DNA from: Planctomycetota bacterium
GTDB lineage: Bacteria > Planctomycetota > Planctomycetia > Pirellulales > Pirellulaceae
DNA: 64,000 nt
Assembly: GCA_024277285.1 (NCBI GenBank)
Contig: JAJRVM010000299.1
Coordinates: forward strand, 1-64,000
Direction: 5' to 3'
Shown: positions 35,161 to 43,622 of the stretch, piece after piece
How positions within the stretch are numbered: the stretch's first letter is position 1
How the letters are laid out: each line of letters starts with the position of its first letter
Program-made: the position numbers and the translations under genes
Notes under the pieces: generated by a model
The model's input: only the letters and a program-made list of their open reading frames with translations
The model's database searches: none
Told to the model about the DNA's origin: nothing

Positions 35161-37389
35161 TCACCTCGGTTCTGACAACTCCGCAAAACGAGATAGAATT
35201 GTCTCGGATCTGTCGTGCGGATCCGACTTTGCGAAGACACGCCATTCGGTCGGTGTTTCTAGTGCCTGGTAGGTTTCCGAAACCGGTCCAAGCGTCTCGG
35301 CGATCTGGCTGTCGGACGCCGGACGTTGGTCGCCCCGGAGTGGATTGATCAAAGTGACGCGATTTGGACAGAGGGAATGATAGACTTGCATCAGGTCGAA
35401 GTTTTCCAAGACACCCGGCACGAGGATGTCGTTTCGGTAGGTCGGTACTCGCGTTGTAACGACGCTTTCAAGGGATAGCAACGGTTCTTCCAAGACCAAA
35501 CTCGAAACCGTGTCGTCTAACGCAGCAGCGATTGATGCACACGTAGCCGTGACTCCTTGCGCCCAGATATGTACGTGGCTGGCGCCGACCTCGCCTTGTG
35601 ATAACCAGCGAAGGATCGATCGTACGTCTGCGACACGCTGGCTGAAGATTGGCTTTCCGGCCAGAAAGTCCCAGAATCTGTCCTCCAGTCCTGGCGCCGT
35701 CTCTCCGAAGCCGCGTAGGTCGACGGCGAGAATGCGAAACCCCTGTGTGAGAACGAGCTGGCGCACAAGACTCTCGGTGGCAAGGTGTGTCTTACCGAGA
35801 TCGTGCAGATACACGATGACCGGCCTGTCTGTCGGAGGCACGGTTCTCGAAGCGATCGAGGATTCGACCCAAAGCCCCGGCAGGACGATTCCCTCTTCCG
35901 GGTGCATGACAATCGGGGTGAGTTTCATGTCGCCGGACATCGTTGCGGGCTTTATCGTGACTTCCGGCACGGGGGATTCGTCCGGCAATCCAAGCACGCT
36001 CGTGACGAGACGCCGTAGCCGCGCTGTGTGCCGCGCCAGCTCCTCCTTGCTCGAAACCGATGGCCAGGAGGGAGTATGTTCGCTCAGGTAGTCGAGTACC
36101 AGTGCGTGCGGCTGTCGACTTAGATCCTCGGTATAGACGTTGCCTTGGGGCGTACACCACGTATCGCGTTCGTCTTCGATCGGAAAGTCGTCTTCCCAAT
36201 ACGGTGTGAAATCGCCTCCCAACCACTTCATCATCCAGGCATACGTGATCTCTCGCTGCTGCCGGTTGTATTCGTGCGGAGCGCGAACCATTGTCGTCTT
36301 GAATCGCTGTGGTTCCCGGTGAGCCGAGTACGCCTTGTCAAGCCATGAGCTCAACTCCCAAACGCCCGCCGGTGGATTGAGGTCGTCATCGGTCGTGGCG
36401 TTGATCAACAGCGGCTTGGGCGACTGGCAGAACAACGGGTCTCCACGAGGGTCGATGCTGGCCGCAAAGGCACCGGCGAAAACCTGTTCGTGATCGGTAG
36501 CCAGGTCCGCATGGACTCGGTGAGACCAGGTGTTCGGATTGCACACCGGCACCGCGACGGTGATCCGCGGCTCGAATGGCAGTAGGTATGTCGTCATCAT
36601 GCCTCCGCCGGAACTCCCCGTGCAGCCAATCCACCTTGGGTCGACTTCCGGCCGCGACACCAGATAGTCAATGGCTCGGATCGCGTCCCAGACCATGATG
36701 TTGAATACGTGCGTTCCGGCCAAGAACGCTTGTCTTCCGATGATCTGATGCAAGTTGCCCGGTGGTTTGCCGTACGATTCGTACTCAGACACCTGTCGTT
36801 CACCCTGTCCGATGGCGTCAATGGTCAAGACGACAAAGCCCTTGCGAGCCAAAGCGATACTGCGTCTTTGTTCTTTTTCGCTGGCTTTGCCGGCCGGCGA
36901 ATGCCCGACAAGATTCAGCACCGCGGCCCGGCGAGTTTTACTGCTTCGTTTATTGTCCTTGTCGATCGGAACGTACAGATTGGCACTGACCAGGAACCCT
37001 GGCCGGCTCTCGAAAACGACTTTGTCCATGAAGTATCTTGGCCGCTGGATTCTGCCCATCACTCGAGCGGCCAGCGGCGTGCGTGGTGGGAAGTCGCCGG
37101 TCCAGTCCGCCATCGATTTCCTGATGAATTGGGCATGCCGAATCCAATCTTCGGCCGAGCGCAGGCGCGCCAGCATCGCCTCACGCCGATCGAACTGCTG
37201 GTCGACCAGAGCCGTTAGATACTCCTTCATCATGTTGGCGGCAGGCTTCGGGAGGATCGTCAAGTCCTGTGCGGTCAGGTTGACGTCTTCACCCGACACT
37301 CGATCTGTCATCAACGAGACCGCAAGGATCAAAAGAGACATGAGAGGCCAAACGCACGGACGAGCGACGGCTTGCTGATCGGTCATCAT
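35161..37389 (-). CDS. Secreted two-domain alpha/beta hydrolase (acetylxylan-esterase-like)
   Basis: 742 residues from the ATG at 37389, which overlaps the stop of the symporter gene (ATGA). A signal peptide ends near DRVSGE. The first hydrolase domain includes VVFESRPGFLVSANLYVP, VVLTIDAIGQGER, and the nucleophile elbow GCTGSSGGG (Ser ~260), as in acetylxylan esterases. The second domain has LAVDLRGFGETAPG but no GxSxG (IWAQGVTATC at the expected place), so it probably does not catalyse. It likely removes acyl groups from polysaccharides. It sits in a tight operon: symporter, this gene, then the sulfatase 5 bp downstream. Confidence 0.85.
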   Translation of the reverse strand: MMTDQQAVARPCVWPLMSLLILAVSLMTDRVSGEDVNLTAQDLTILPKPAANMMKEYLTALVDQQFDRREAMLARLRSAEDWIRHAQFIRKSMADWTGDFPPRTPLAARVMGRIQRPRYFMDKVVFESRPGFLVSANLYVPIDKDNKRSSKTRRAAVLNLVGHSPAGKASEKEQRRSIALARKGFVVLTIDAIGQGERQVSEYESYGKPPGNLHQIIGRQAFLAGTHVFNIMVWDAIRAIDYLVSRPEVDPRWIGCTGSSGGGMMTTYLLPFEPRITVAVPVCNPNTWSHRVHADLATDHEQVFAGAFAASIDPRGDPLFCQSPKPLLINATTDDDLNPPAGVWELSSWLDKAYSAHREPQRFKTTMVRAPHEYNRQQREITYAWMMKWLGGDFTPYWEDDFPIEDERDTWCTPQGNVYTEDLSRQPHALVLDYLSEHTPSWPSVSSKEELARHTARLRRLVTSVLGLPDESPVPEVTIKPATMSGDMKLTPIVMHPEEGIVLPGLWVESSIASRTVPPTDRPVIVYLHDLGKTHLATESLVRQLVLTQGFRILAVDLRGFGETAPGLEDRFWDFLAGKPIFSQRVADVRSILRWLSQGEVGASHVHIWAQGVTATCASIAAALDDTVSSLVLEEPLLSLESVVTTRVPTYRNDILVPGVLENFDLMQVYHSLCPNRVTLINPLRGDQRPASDSQIAETLGPVSETYQALETPTEWRVFAKSDPHDRSETILSRFAELSEPR

Positions 37390-38966
37390 GACGGGTCGTT
37401 CCTGTCGGGTTGCGAGTGTTTTGCTGAGTCCTTCGCTGTTGATGTCGCCAGAGATACATGGCGCCGCTTGCTTGTTACCAGCGTGGCAAGGATTCCCGCC
37501 ACGATCGCCAGGAGAAACGACGGAGCCAGCTCTTCGATGTTCGACACAAGGGGTCCCCACTTCGGAATCAGCGGCACGACGAATTTAAACAGCGGTACAC
37601 ACGCAAAGCCGGTGAACATCGACGCCAGCGCGCCGAAGACGTTGTAACGTTGCCAGAACAGCGACAGCACGATAACCGGACAAAACGTCGCCGCGATCCC
37701 CGACCACCCGAAGATGACGAACCAGAAAATCGTGCGGCCTGGAACCAACCAAGCGGCAGCTAGTGCGACCGCCAGGGCGACGAGCGCCAGTCCCAGCGTC
37801 ATCCATCGTGAAAGTCGAGTCAGCCGAGCCATATCGACGTCAGGCCGGAAGCTCTGTTGGTACACGTCGCGAGTGACGGCACTGGATGCGACGACGAGTA
37901 ACGAATCGATCGTGGACATCGTTGCTGCCAATACGGCCGCGATATACAGCCCGACGATTATTGGCGGGAAAATAAACTCGACCATAAGCGGCAGAATGTT
38001 CTGTCCGCCCGGACCAAGCAGTTTGTCCGGGCCAAATATTTCCGAAGTATCGCTTTCCGGGGCGATCAGGTACCTGCCCAGCAATCCGGCGAAAACCGCT
38101 CCCGTGTCGGTCAATACGGTAAAAACGATCGCCACCCAACGGCCGCTGCGAATCTGTCCTTCGTCTCGAATCGATATGAATCGCACAAACACCTGCGGCG
38201 AACCAAGAAACCCGAGCCCGATGGCAAGATAGCCCATTATGATGAAGACGTTTTCGGTGCTCGCCCCGCCAGGTCCCCACAAGCTGGTGAGTCCCGTCTG
38301 CATCGTTTCGAGTCCGTCCCAAATGTGCGTTTTGCCCGACAATACGAACAAGGCTGCAAGAGGCAGCGTCACCAAGCCGACAGCCATTAACACGCCTTGG
38401 AACAGATCCGACCAGGCGACTGCCACGTAGCCTCCTGAAAGTGTGTAGACGACGACGATCAGAAATCCGAAAATGGCGCCGGCGAAATAATTCCAGCCAA
38501 GGAAAGTCTCGAACGCCGTTCCGGTCGCGTCGATTTGCGCGCTCACATAAATCGTGACAAACAGAGCCAACGCCAAGGCGGGGGCAAGCCGCATGACGAA
38601 CTTCATTCGCGGCGACTGGCCAGGAGTCACGAAACGGCTCACGAGGTAATCCGGCACGGTGATCGAGCCGTATTCGTCCGTTGCGCGCTTGAACGGGACG
38701 GCCATGAAGAACCACGCGAACGCCACACCCAGGCATTCGCCCACGACAACCCACATCGCTCGCATTCCGACGGCCGCGCCAAGGCCAGTCAGCCCGAGAT
38801 ACAACCAAGCCGATTCGCCGCTCGCCCGTGCCGAGAAGGCGACGACCCAGTAACCCAGCCGTTTACCGCCGACGTAAAAATCGCTCAGGTTGTGAATGCG
38901 CCGCGATGCGAAAGCTCCGATGAGCAGTAGGACGGCGAAGTAGGCAATGATGATCGCGTAAGTCAT
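37386..38966 (-). CDS. Sodium:solute symporter (SSS family)
   Basis: 526 residues with about 13-14 membrane helices. The N-terminal region (SDFYVGGKRLGYWVVAFSAR, ASGESAWLYLGLTGLGA) is diagnostic of SSS/PutP-type symporters, and LAATMSTIDSLLVVASSAVT in the middle is another family signature. These carriers use Na+ to import sugars, amino acids, or carboxylates; the downstream esterase and sulfatase argue for a sugar or sugar acid. It is the first gene of the operon and its stop overlaps the next start (ATGA). The putative AGGAA lies some 13 bases upstream of the ATG. Confidence 0.92.
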   Translation of the reverse strand: MTYAIIIAYFAVLLLIGAFASRRIHNLSDFYVGGKRLGYWVVAFSARASGESAWLYLGLTGLGAAVGMRAMWVVVGECLGVAFAWFFMAVPFKRATDEYGSITVPDYLVSRFVTPGQSPRMKFVMRLAPALALALFVTIYVSAQIDATGTAFETFLGWNYFAGAIFGFLIVVVYTLSGGYVAVAWSDLFQGVLMAVGLVTLPLAALFVLSGKTHIWDGLETMQTGLTSLWGPGGASTENVFIIMGYLAIGLGFLGSPQVFVRFISIRDEGQIRSGRWVAIVFTVLTDTGAVFAGLLGRYLIAPESDTSEIFGPDKLLGPGGQNILPLMVEFIFPPIIVGLYIAAVLAATMSTIDSLLVVASSAVTRDVYQQSFRPDVDMARLTRLSRWMTLGLALVALAVALAAAWLVPGRTIFWFVIFGWSGIAATFCPVIVLSLFWQRYNVFGALASMFTGFACVPLFKFVVPLIPKWGPLVSNIEELAPSFLLAIVAGILATLVTSKRRHVSLATSTAKDSAKHSQPDRNDPS

Positions 38967-39063
38967 GGCGGCGGCGGTCGTTCCTACTTGGCTGACGCCA
39001 TTGCGTCCGGGTTGTCTTGCCCCGCGTCCAGAACTCTTAAAGCTCTGACTGGCGGTCGGCGTG

Positions 39064-40449
39064 TCAGTCGTTCTTGCGAGAGACGATCGTCAACACGTGG
39101 TCCAGGCAATCGATGATAAAATCGGCATCGTCTTTCGTGATGCACATGGGTGGCTTGATACGGAGCGTGTTAGCATCGAGTCCGCCCTTGCCCAGTAGAA
39201 GCCCTTGCTCCTTCGTTAGTTCTAACACGTCAGCCGCCTCGCTGCTGGCGGGTTCCTTGGTTTGGCGGTCTCGCACTAGTTCCACGCCAAGCATCAGGCC
39301 CATGCCTCGCACCTCGCCGATCAGCGGGTGCCGATCTTGAAGTTGTTCGAGTCCCTGTTTCAGATAAGTGCCGATTTCGAGTGCATTGCCTTGCACGTCG
39401 TCTCGATCGATGATTTCCAACGTCGCCAGTCCTTGAGCCATGCTGACCGGGTTGCCGCCGAAGGTGTTGAAGTGAGTTCGTTTGGCAATCACTTGGGCGA
39501 TCTCCGGCCGAGTGACACAGGCTCCTAGAGGCGCACCATTTCCGATCCCCTTGGCCATCGTGACGATGTCGGGCGTGACTCCCCAGTTTTCAAAGGCCCA
39601 GAACGCCGTTCCCGTTCGACCAAAGCCCGTCTGCACTTCGTCCGCGATGCAGAGGCCGCCGTGCTGACGGACGATGTCGTAGACGATTTGAAAGTATTCC
39701 GGCGGCGGCACGACCGTCCCACCGACTCCCTGAATCGGCTCGCCGATAAAGCACGCAACTTCGCCCGATGTTTCGTAGCGAATCAGTGGCTCGACGTCTC
39801 GGGCACATTTCACGTCGCAACTCGGATATTCCAATCCGTACGGGCAGCGATAGCAGTAGCCGGGCGTCGCATACCTTACGGGGGACGCAGGGTTTGACTT
39901 GAACTTCCATGTTCCATGCGCTGTCAACGACATGGCGCCTTGGGTACCACCGTGATAAGCGTTTCGCAAGCTAACGACTTCGACGTTGCCCGTGTGCTCG
40001 CGCGCCGACAGAATCGCGATCTCATTGGCCTCGCTTCCAGAGTTCGTGAAATAGCTTATCGAAAGCTCACTCCCGGGTGGCATGTGTTCCGCAAGTTTTC
40101 GACCGAATTGCCCAATCGTCGGATGCAAATAGATCGTCGTTGTGTGTTGGAGCTGCTCCGCCTGTTCGCTCATCTTGGCGATAATCTCGGGATGACAATG
40201 CCCGACCGACACCGTGACGATTCCTCCCAATCCATCCAAGTACTGTTTGCCCGTCTCATCCCAAACGTACTGCATGTGGCCTTCAACCAACATCAACGGT
40301 TCACGGTAATACGTGACAAGCCCGGGTGTCACGTATTGCGTTCGCATCGCAATCACTTCTTCTCGTGTCGGTCCTTCGTAGGCGCGCGGGATGTGAGTGC
40401 TCGACGGTGGCGCAAGTTCTCCTGAACGATTCGACTTATTAGCACACAT
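39064..40449 (-). CDS. Class III PLP aminotransferase (alanine-glyoxylate / AGXT2-like)
   Basis: 461 residues; GAGGGA precedes the ATG. QYVWDETGKQYLDGLGGI, FTNSGSEANEIAI, RNAYHGGTQGA, and LCIADEVQTGFGRTG are class III aminotransferase signatures. The PLP Lys lies in VTMAKGIGNGAPLGA. The unusual Cys-rich insert (YCYRCPYG, YPSCDVKCARD) is seen in AGXT2-like members, which transfer amino groups between alanine or beta-amino acids and glyoxylate. It has no signal and should be cytoplasmic. It starts 15 bp after the transglutaminase-like gene upstream and is probably co-transcribed, though the link between these functions is obscure. Confidence 0.88.
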   Translation of the reverse strand: MCANKSNRSGELAPPSSTHIPRAYEGPTREEVIAMRTQYVTPGLVTYYREPLMLVEGHMQYVWDETGKQYLDGLGGIVTVSVGHCHPEIIAKMSEQAEQLQHTTTIYLHPTIGQFGRKLAEHMPPGSELSISYFTNSGSEANEIAILSAREHTGNVEVVSLRNAYHGGTQGAMSLTAHGTWKFKSNPASPVRYATPGYCYRCPYGLEYPSCDVKCARDVEPLIRYETSGEVACFIGEPIQGVGGTVVPPPEYFQIVYDIVRQHGGLCIADEVQTGFGRTGTAFWAFENWGVTPDIVTMAKGIGNGAPLGACVTRPEIAQVIAKRTHFNTFGGNPVSMAQGLATLEIIDRDDVQGNALEIGTYLKQGLEQLQDRHPLIGEVRGMGLMLGVELVRDRQTKEPASSEAADVLELTKEQGLLLGKGGLDANTLRIKPPMCITKDDADFIIDCLDHVLTIVSRKND

Positions 40450-40464
40450 GAAAGTACGTTCCCT

Positions 40465-42228
40465 CTAGTACTTAATGAGAAGTGAATCACATCGGACCAA
40501 ATCATCGACGTCGAATCGATATTGAGCTTCGTTGTCAACAAAGTCGACGCGATACAATGTCTGCGAGTGCGATTGGAGTCCCTGATGAGTCTCATATCGA
40601 TAGACGACGTCGATCGGACCTTGAATGGCGGACGCATCTTGTACCTTGAAGCGGATCAGGTTGCCTCCCGTTTGAATTCTCGGGATCGACATGATCCCAT
40701 TTTCGAAAGTGAGATGCAGGTTCAGTTCTCTGAGTCCCGCTGTATCACGTCGTTGTGGATTGTCCTGGAGTGACAAACGTAACTGGAAATGATATTTGCC
40801 GTGAATCGTGACATCGGCTCCATTGAACCGATCGCGGCCGAGTTCAACGTTAAACTTGCCGGGGCCGGCGTGAATCGTTTGCCATTCGGACCAACGGTCG
40901 GGCGCTGCACGGTTGGCAGGTTTGGGACGCAACGTGCGCATCTGAATCGCCGGGCGGTCGTTCTCGACAGCTATCCATTCGCCGCGTAAGGTTCCATCGA
41001 CTAGCACATAAGGGCAGTAGAAATCCAACAACGCATTGCCGGCGCCGGCTGTCTCGCGTGGACGCACATACGGGACTTCTTTCGAGAAGATCATGTCGGT
41101 TTGGATCCCCGCCGCGTCGATACTGGCGAGTTTGTCCCATTGCGGCGCATAGCTGATCTCGCCGCTTGCCTGACCGATCGTCCGGTCGCCGCGCATGGCA
41201 GCCGGATACCCTTGGTCTTGGGGAACGGTGACCAGGTAGGGCGCGCACCTCTGGTAGTTGGGGTCGTTGTGGGGCCAATTACCGTCAAACATGTTTTCGG
41301 TCACTCGGTAGAAGCGGCCGGAAGGCAAGAACGGTTCCTGCAATTTGCACGCCGGAACGTATATCGCGCTGAGTCGATTGTCCCAATACCGAGTGATCGT
41401 CGTTCCCTTGGGCAGGTGAAAGGACATGTCGTGAAACACTGTCCCCTGTTCGTATTGGGAATCGGCAAAAACGCACTCTTTCGGTGCACCGCCTGCGTGC
41501 CAGCTCGCCTCGGATTCGAAGAATCTAGGCTCAATCAGAAACGCACGGTCGCGTTCCTGGCCAAAGAATTCGAAGAACGGACGACTGCGATGGCGGTACT
41601 TCGCGTTGTGGATGATGTTTGCATCGACACCAACCTCTGCCCAGTCGAGAATCCGAGCGTTCGGGGCATCGTTTTCGATCAGGTAGTATCCGTATCTCGC
41701 GTCAAATGCCCCCCAATGGCCGTCGAGTTTGAGCCGGTACATTGTGTGGTAGCCGCCGTTGTCGTGCTGGGTGATCACCCGTTGCGCGCGGCTGGGCGTT
41801 TGCTTGTACTCAGTCCAAGCCGCCTCGGCAATCCGGCTATGAGTGTCGCAATAGCCCCAGCCGTAGACGAACAGGTTCTTGTGGGCGTCAACGACGTAAT
41901 TCTCCGAGCCGTACTCTCCCTCATATGCCTGGAGCATTCCACCGACGGCCATCTTGGAAAAAAGACGAAGCCACCGAAAGAAAACCTTGGCTTGCTCCGT
42001 TTCTCGCGCCTCTTCGACTCTCTCGAGCCGCATGACATCGCGCGTCCACGTCGTCAGGTCCGTACATTCGGGCCAACGGTCGCTGATGACCAACGGTCCG
42101 ACAAGAACGCCGCCGGGCACTCGGTCGTCGGGATGCGCCCCGGACGCCGGTGAGCAGCACGTGGTTATCGCCAATAGGGCCGCCGTCGATATGATTCGCG
42201 ATATGATTCGCTTCCTGTACTGGTGCAT
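40465..42228 (-). CDS. Exported transglutaminase-like protein of unknown substrate
   Basis: 587 residues from the ATG at 42228, followed by a basic N-terminus and hydrophobic segment (IISTAALLAITTCC). The central part shows a transglutaminase-like triad: Cys in GWGYCDTHSR (~127), His in GGYHTMYRLKLDG (~161) and Asp in HWGAFDARYGYY (~176). These match the order and spacing of papain-like transglutaminase cores. The C-terminal ~200 residues are beta-rich with no recognised domain. Activity (peptidase or amide transfer) is unknown. No clear ribosome binding site is present. Downstream, after 15 bp, lies the aminotransferase gene, which suggests co-expression. Confidence 0.65.
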   Translation of the reverse strand: MHQYRKRIISRIISTAALLAITTCCSPASGAHPDDRVPGGVLVGPLVISDRWPECTDLTTWTRDVMRLERVEEARETEQAKVFFRWLRLFSKMAVGGMLQAYEGEYGSENYVVDAHKNLFVYGWGYCDTHSRIAEAAWTEYKQTPSRAQRVITQHDNGGYHTMYRLKLDGHWGAFDARYGYYLIENDAPNARILDWAEVGVDANIIHNAKYRHRSRPFFEFFGQERDRAFLIEPRFFESEASWHAGGAPKECVFADSQYEQGTVFHDMSFHLPKGTTITRYWDNRLSAIYVPACKLQEPFLPSGRFYRVTENMFDGNWPHNDPNYQRCAPYLVTVPQDQGYPAAMRGDRTIGQASGEISYAPQWDKLASIDAAGIQTDMIFSKEVPYVRPRETAGAGNALLDFYCPYVLVDGTLRGEWIAVENDRPAIQMRTLRPKPANRAAPDRWSEWQTIHAGPGKFNVELGRDRFNGADVTIHGKYHFQLRLSLQDNPQRRDTAGLRELNLHLTFENGIMSIPRIQTGGNLIRFKVQDASAIQGPIDVVYRYETHQGLQSHSQTLYRVDFVDNEAQYRFDVDDLVRCDSLLIKY

Positions 42229-42325
42229 TTGACGCCCATTATACAAAGCATCGTGCGAACGATAACTTTGAGCTTCGAATAACAATACGGTTGTTTTTAG
42301 CCGCGCGGAAAGAGTGTTTATAACC

Positions 42326-43561
42326 TCACGGGAAGAGGACAAACTTCCCCTCGGCCGTCACGACTCCCGAAGGCCGATCGCTCGATTCCGTCACTTTGGA
42401 GCCTTGGGGGCCTTTCGGTTTGTCTTCGACATCGAACAGTTGCCATTGGAGTTCGGTACCGTTCTTCCAGGCGACGAGAGTGTCATCATTGTGAGATCGG
42501 AGCGTGACCGGATATCGGCCACGGTCGGAGACGTGTATTTCGCCGGCAGCAACATAACGTCCGCGGTTGTCGAGCCGCGTGAAGTAGATCTCGCCCTTGG
42601 TCTCCCAACCGGCAACCAACCCGTCTCGATCGGCGCTCAGAAAACCGCCGGTCATCGGGCAGGCTGCGATGTACCAGGGTGTTTGGCTGATCTTCTCATG
42701 TTTGACTTCGTCGCTCCCCTGCGCGAGAACCGCTAGGTGCATGTCTCGGAAGTCATCTGCTTTGTCGCGATACAGAACCGTAAGCGCGCCGTCTTCAGTG
42801 TACGCTGTGCGGGAGGCACAGCATTCGCAAGGATCGGTCAGCATGTCGGCCGGCTCCGAGAACGATTCGCCTCCGTCGTTTGAGATATTGACGAACAGTC
42901 CTCTGGCCATCCAGATCACCGCGACATGGCCATTCTTATCGGCGGCTATTGAGAAGTTGTCACTTGGTGTGCCGTTCAGGTATCGGTCGGGCTCAAACGC
43001 GTCAGCGCCCGCATTAAGGTGTGAATACATCACGCCTGATTCTTCCTTGGGTCGCTTTTTCAGATAGGCAGCGTTGTACCAGATCACGTGGATTCGCCCG
43101 GCGTCGCCGACGGCAAGATCGGGACCTCGGTGCGCGGCACCCGAGGCGAATCCTAACTCCGAATTGACGCGAAGCGGCTCACTGAAAGACGATCCTCCAT
43201 CGAGTGACCGCACGTAGTACACATTACCGTCTGAAAAGTAGGCCAGGTGAATCACTCCGTCGTCGATTTCAGCGTCCGGCACGATTCCGTTGTCCGGTAC
43301 GGAAACGACTCGGACACGGTCGTCTGCTTCTTGGGCCGTCTGTGAGGGTTCAGCGAGGCTGGCTGACGTGTCGGAGTTGGTGAGCACGTCGGACCTGGCT
43401 GGCTCGCCTGATTTGACTTGCGCGAGGGACGCAGTACTGCCTGCCTCTTTTCCATCCAGATCGGTTGGCGTTCCCGTTGGAGTACACGCGGCCAGACCAA
43501 CGAGCATGATGATGACACAAACCGACGCAGTGGGTTGGTCGATGTTCGGATAGAGTCTCAT
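42326..43561 (-). CDS. BNR/sialidase-like propeller lipoprotein
   Basis: 411 residues from the ATG at 43561 (AAGGGA 11 bases upstream). A lipobox (GLAAC) ends a short signal sequence, so it is a lipoprotein. After a Ser/Thr-rich linker (about 27-80) come beta-propeller repeats: YVRSLDGGSSFSEPLRVN and VNISNDGGESFSEPADM are Asp-box (BNR) repeats, as in sialidases and related exo-glycosidases. CECCASRTAYTEDGA is a Cys-rich insertion. No catalytic Arg triad could be confirmed. It sits 61 bp after the LamG-esterase gene in the same direction and could act on or bind sugars at the outer surface. Confidence 0.78.
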   Translation of the reverse strand: MRLYPNIDQPTASVCVIIMLVGLAACTPTGTPTDLDGKEAGSTASLAQVKSGEPARSDVLTNSDTSASLAEPSQTAQEADDRVRVVSVPDNGIVPDAEIDDGVIHLAYFSDGNVYYVRSLDGGSSFSEPLRVNSELGFASGAAHRGPDLAVGDAGRIHVIWYNAAYLKKRPKEESGVMYSHLNAGADAFEPDRYLNGTPSDNFSIAADKNGHVAVIWMARGLFVNISNDGGESFSEPADMLTDPCECCASRTAYTEDGALTVLYRDKADDFRDMHLAVLAQGSDEVKHEKISQTPWYIAACPMTGGFLSADRDGLVAGWETKGEIYFTRLDNRGRYVAAGEIHVSDRGRYPVTLRSHNDDTLVAWKNGTELQWQLFDVEDKPKGPQGSKVTESSDRPSGVVTAEGKFVLFP

Positions 43562-43622
43562 TAAGTTGAATGTCCCTTTCGAGTTAAATGGATGATTTGG
43601 ATGAAGTGCACTACCGTCAACG

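Noticed and set aside
37840..38808. Minus-strand open frame of 322 codons in a different frame
   Set aside because: It overlaps the SSS symporter entirely and is rich in Arg and Gly without any family resemblance.
41101..42153. Plus-strand open frame of 350 codons
   Set aside because: It lies antisense to the well-supported transglutaminase-like gene, lacks a signal or family look, and is the kind of long shadow frame expected at high GC.
42238..42243. TATAAT on the minus strand directly upstream of the gene starting at 42228
   Set aside because: It resembles a -10 box and would give an almost leaderless transcript, but there is no matching -35 element at 16-18 bp, so I did not annotate a promoter.
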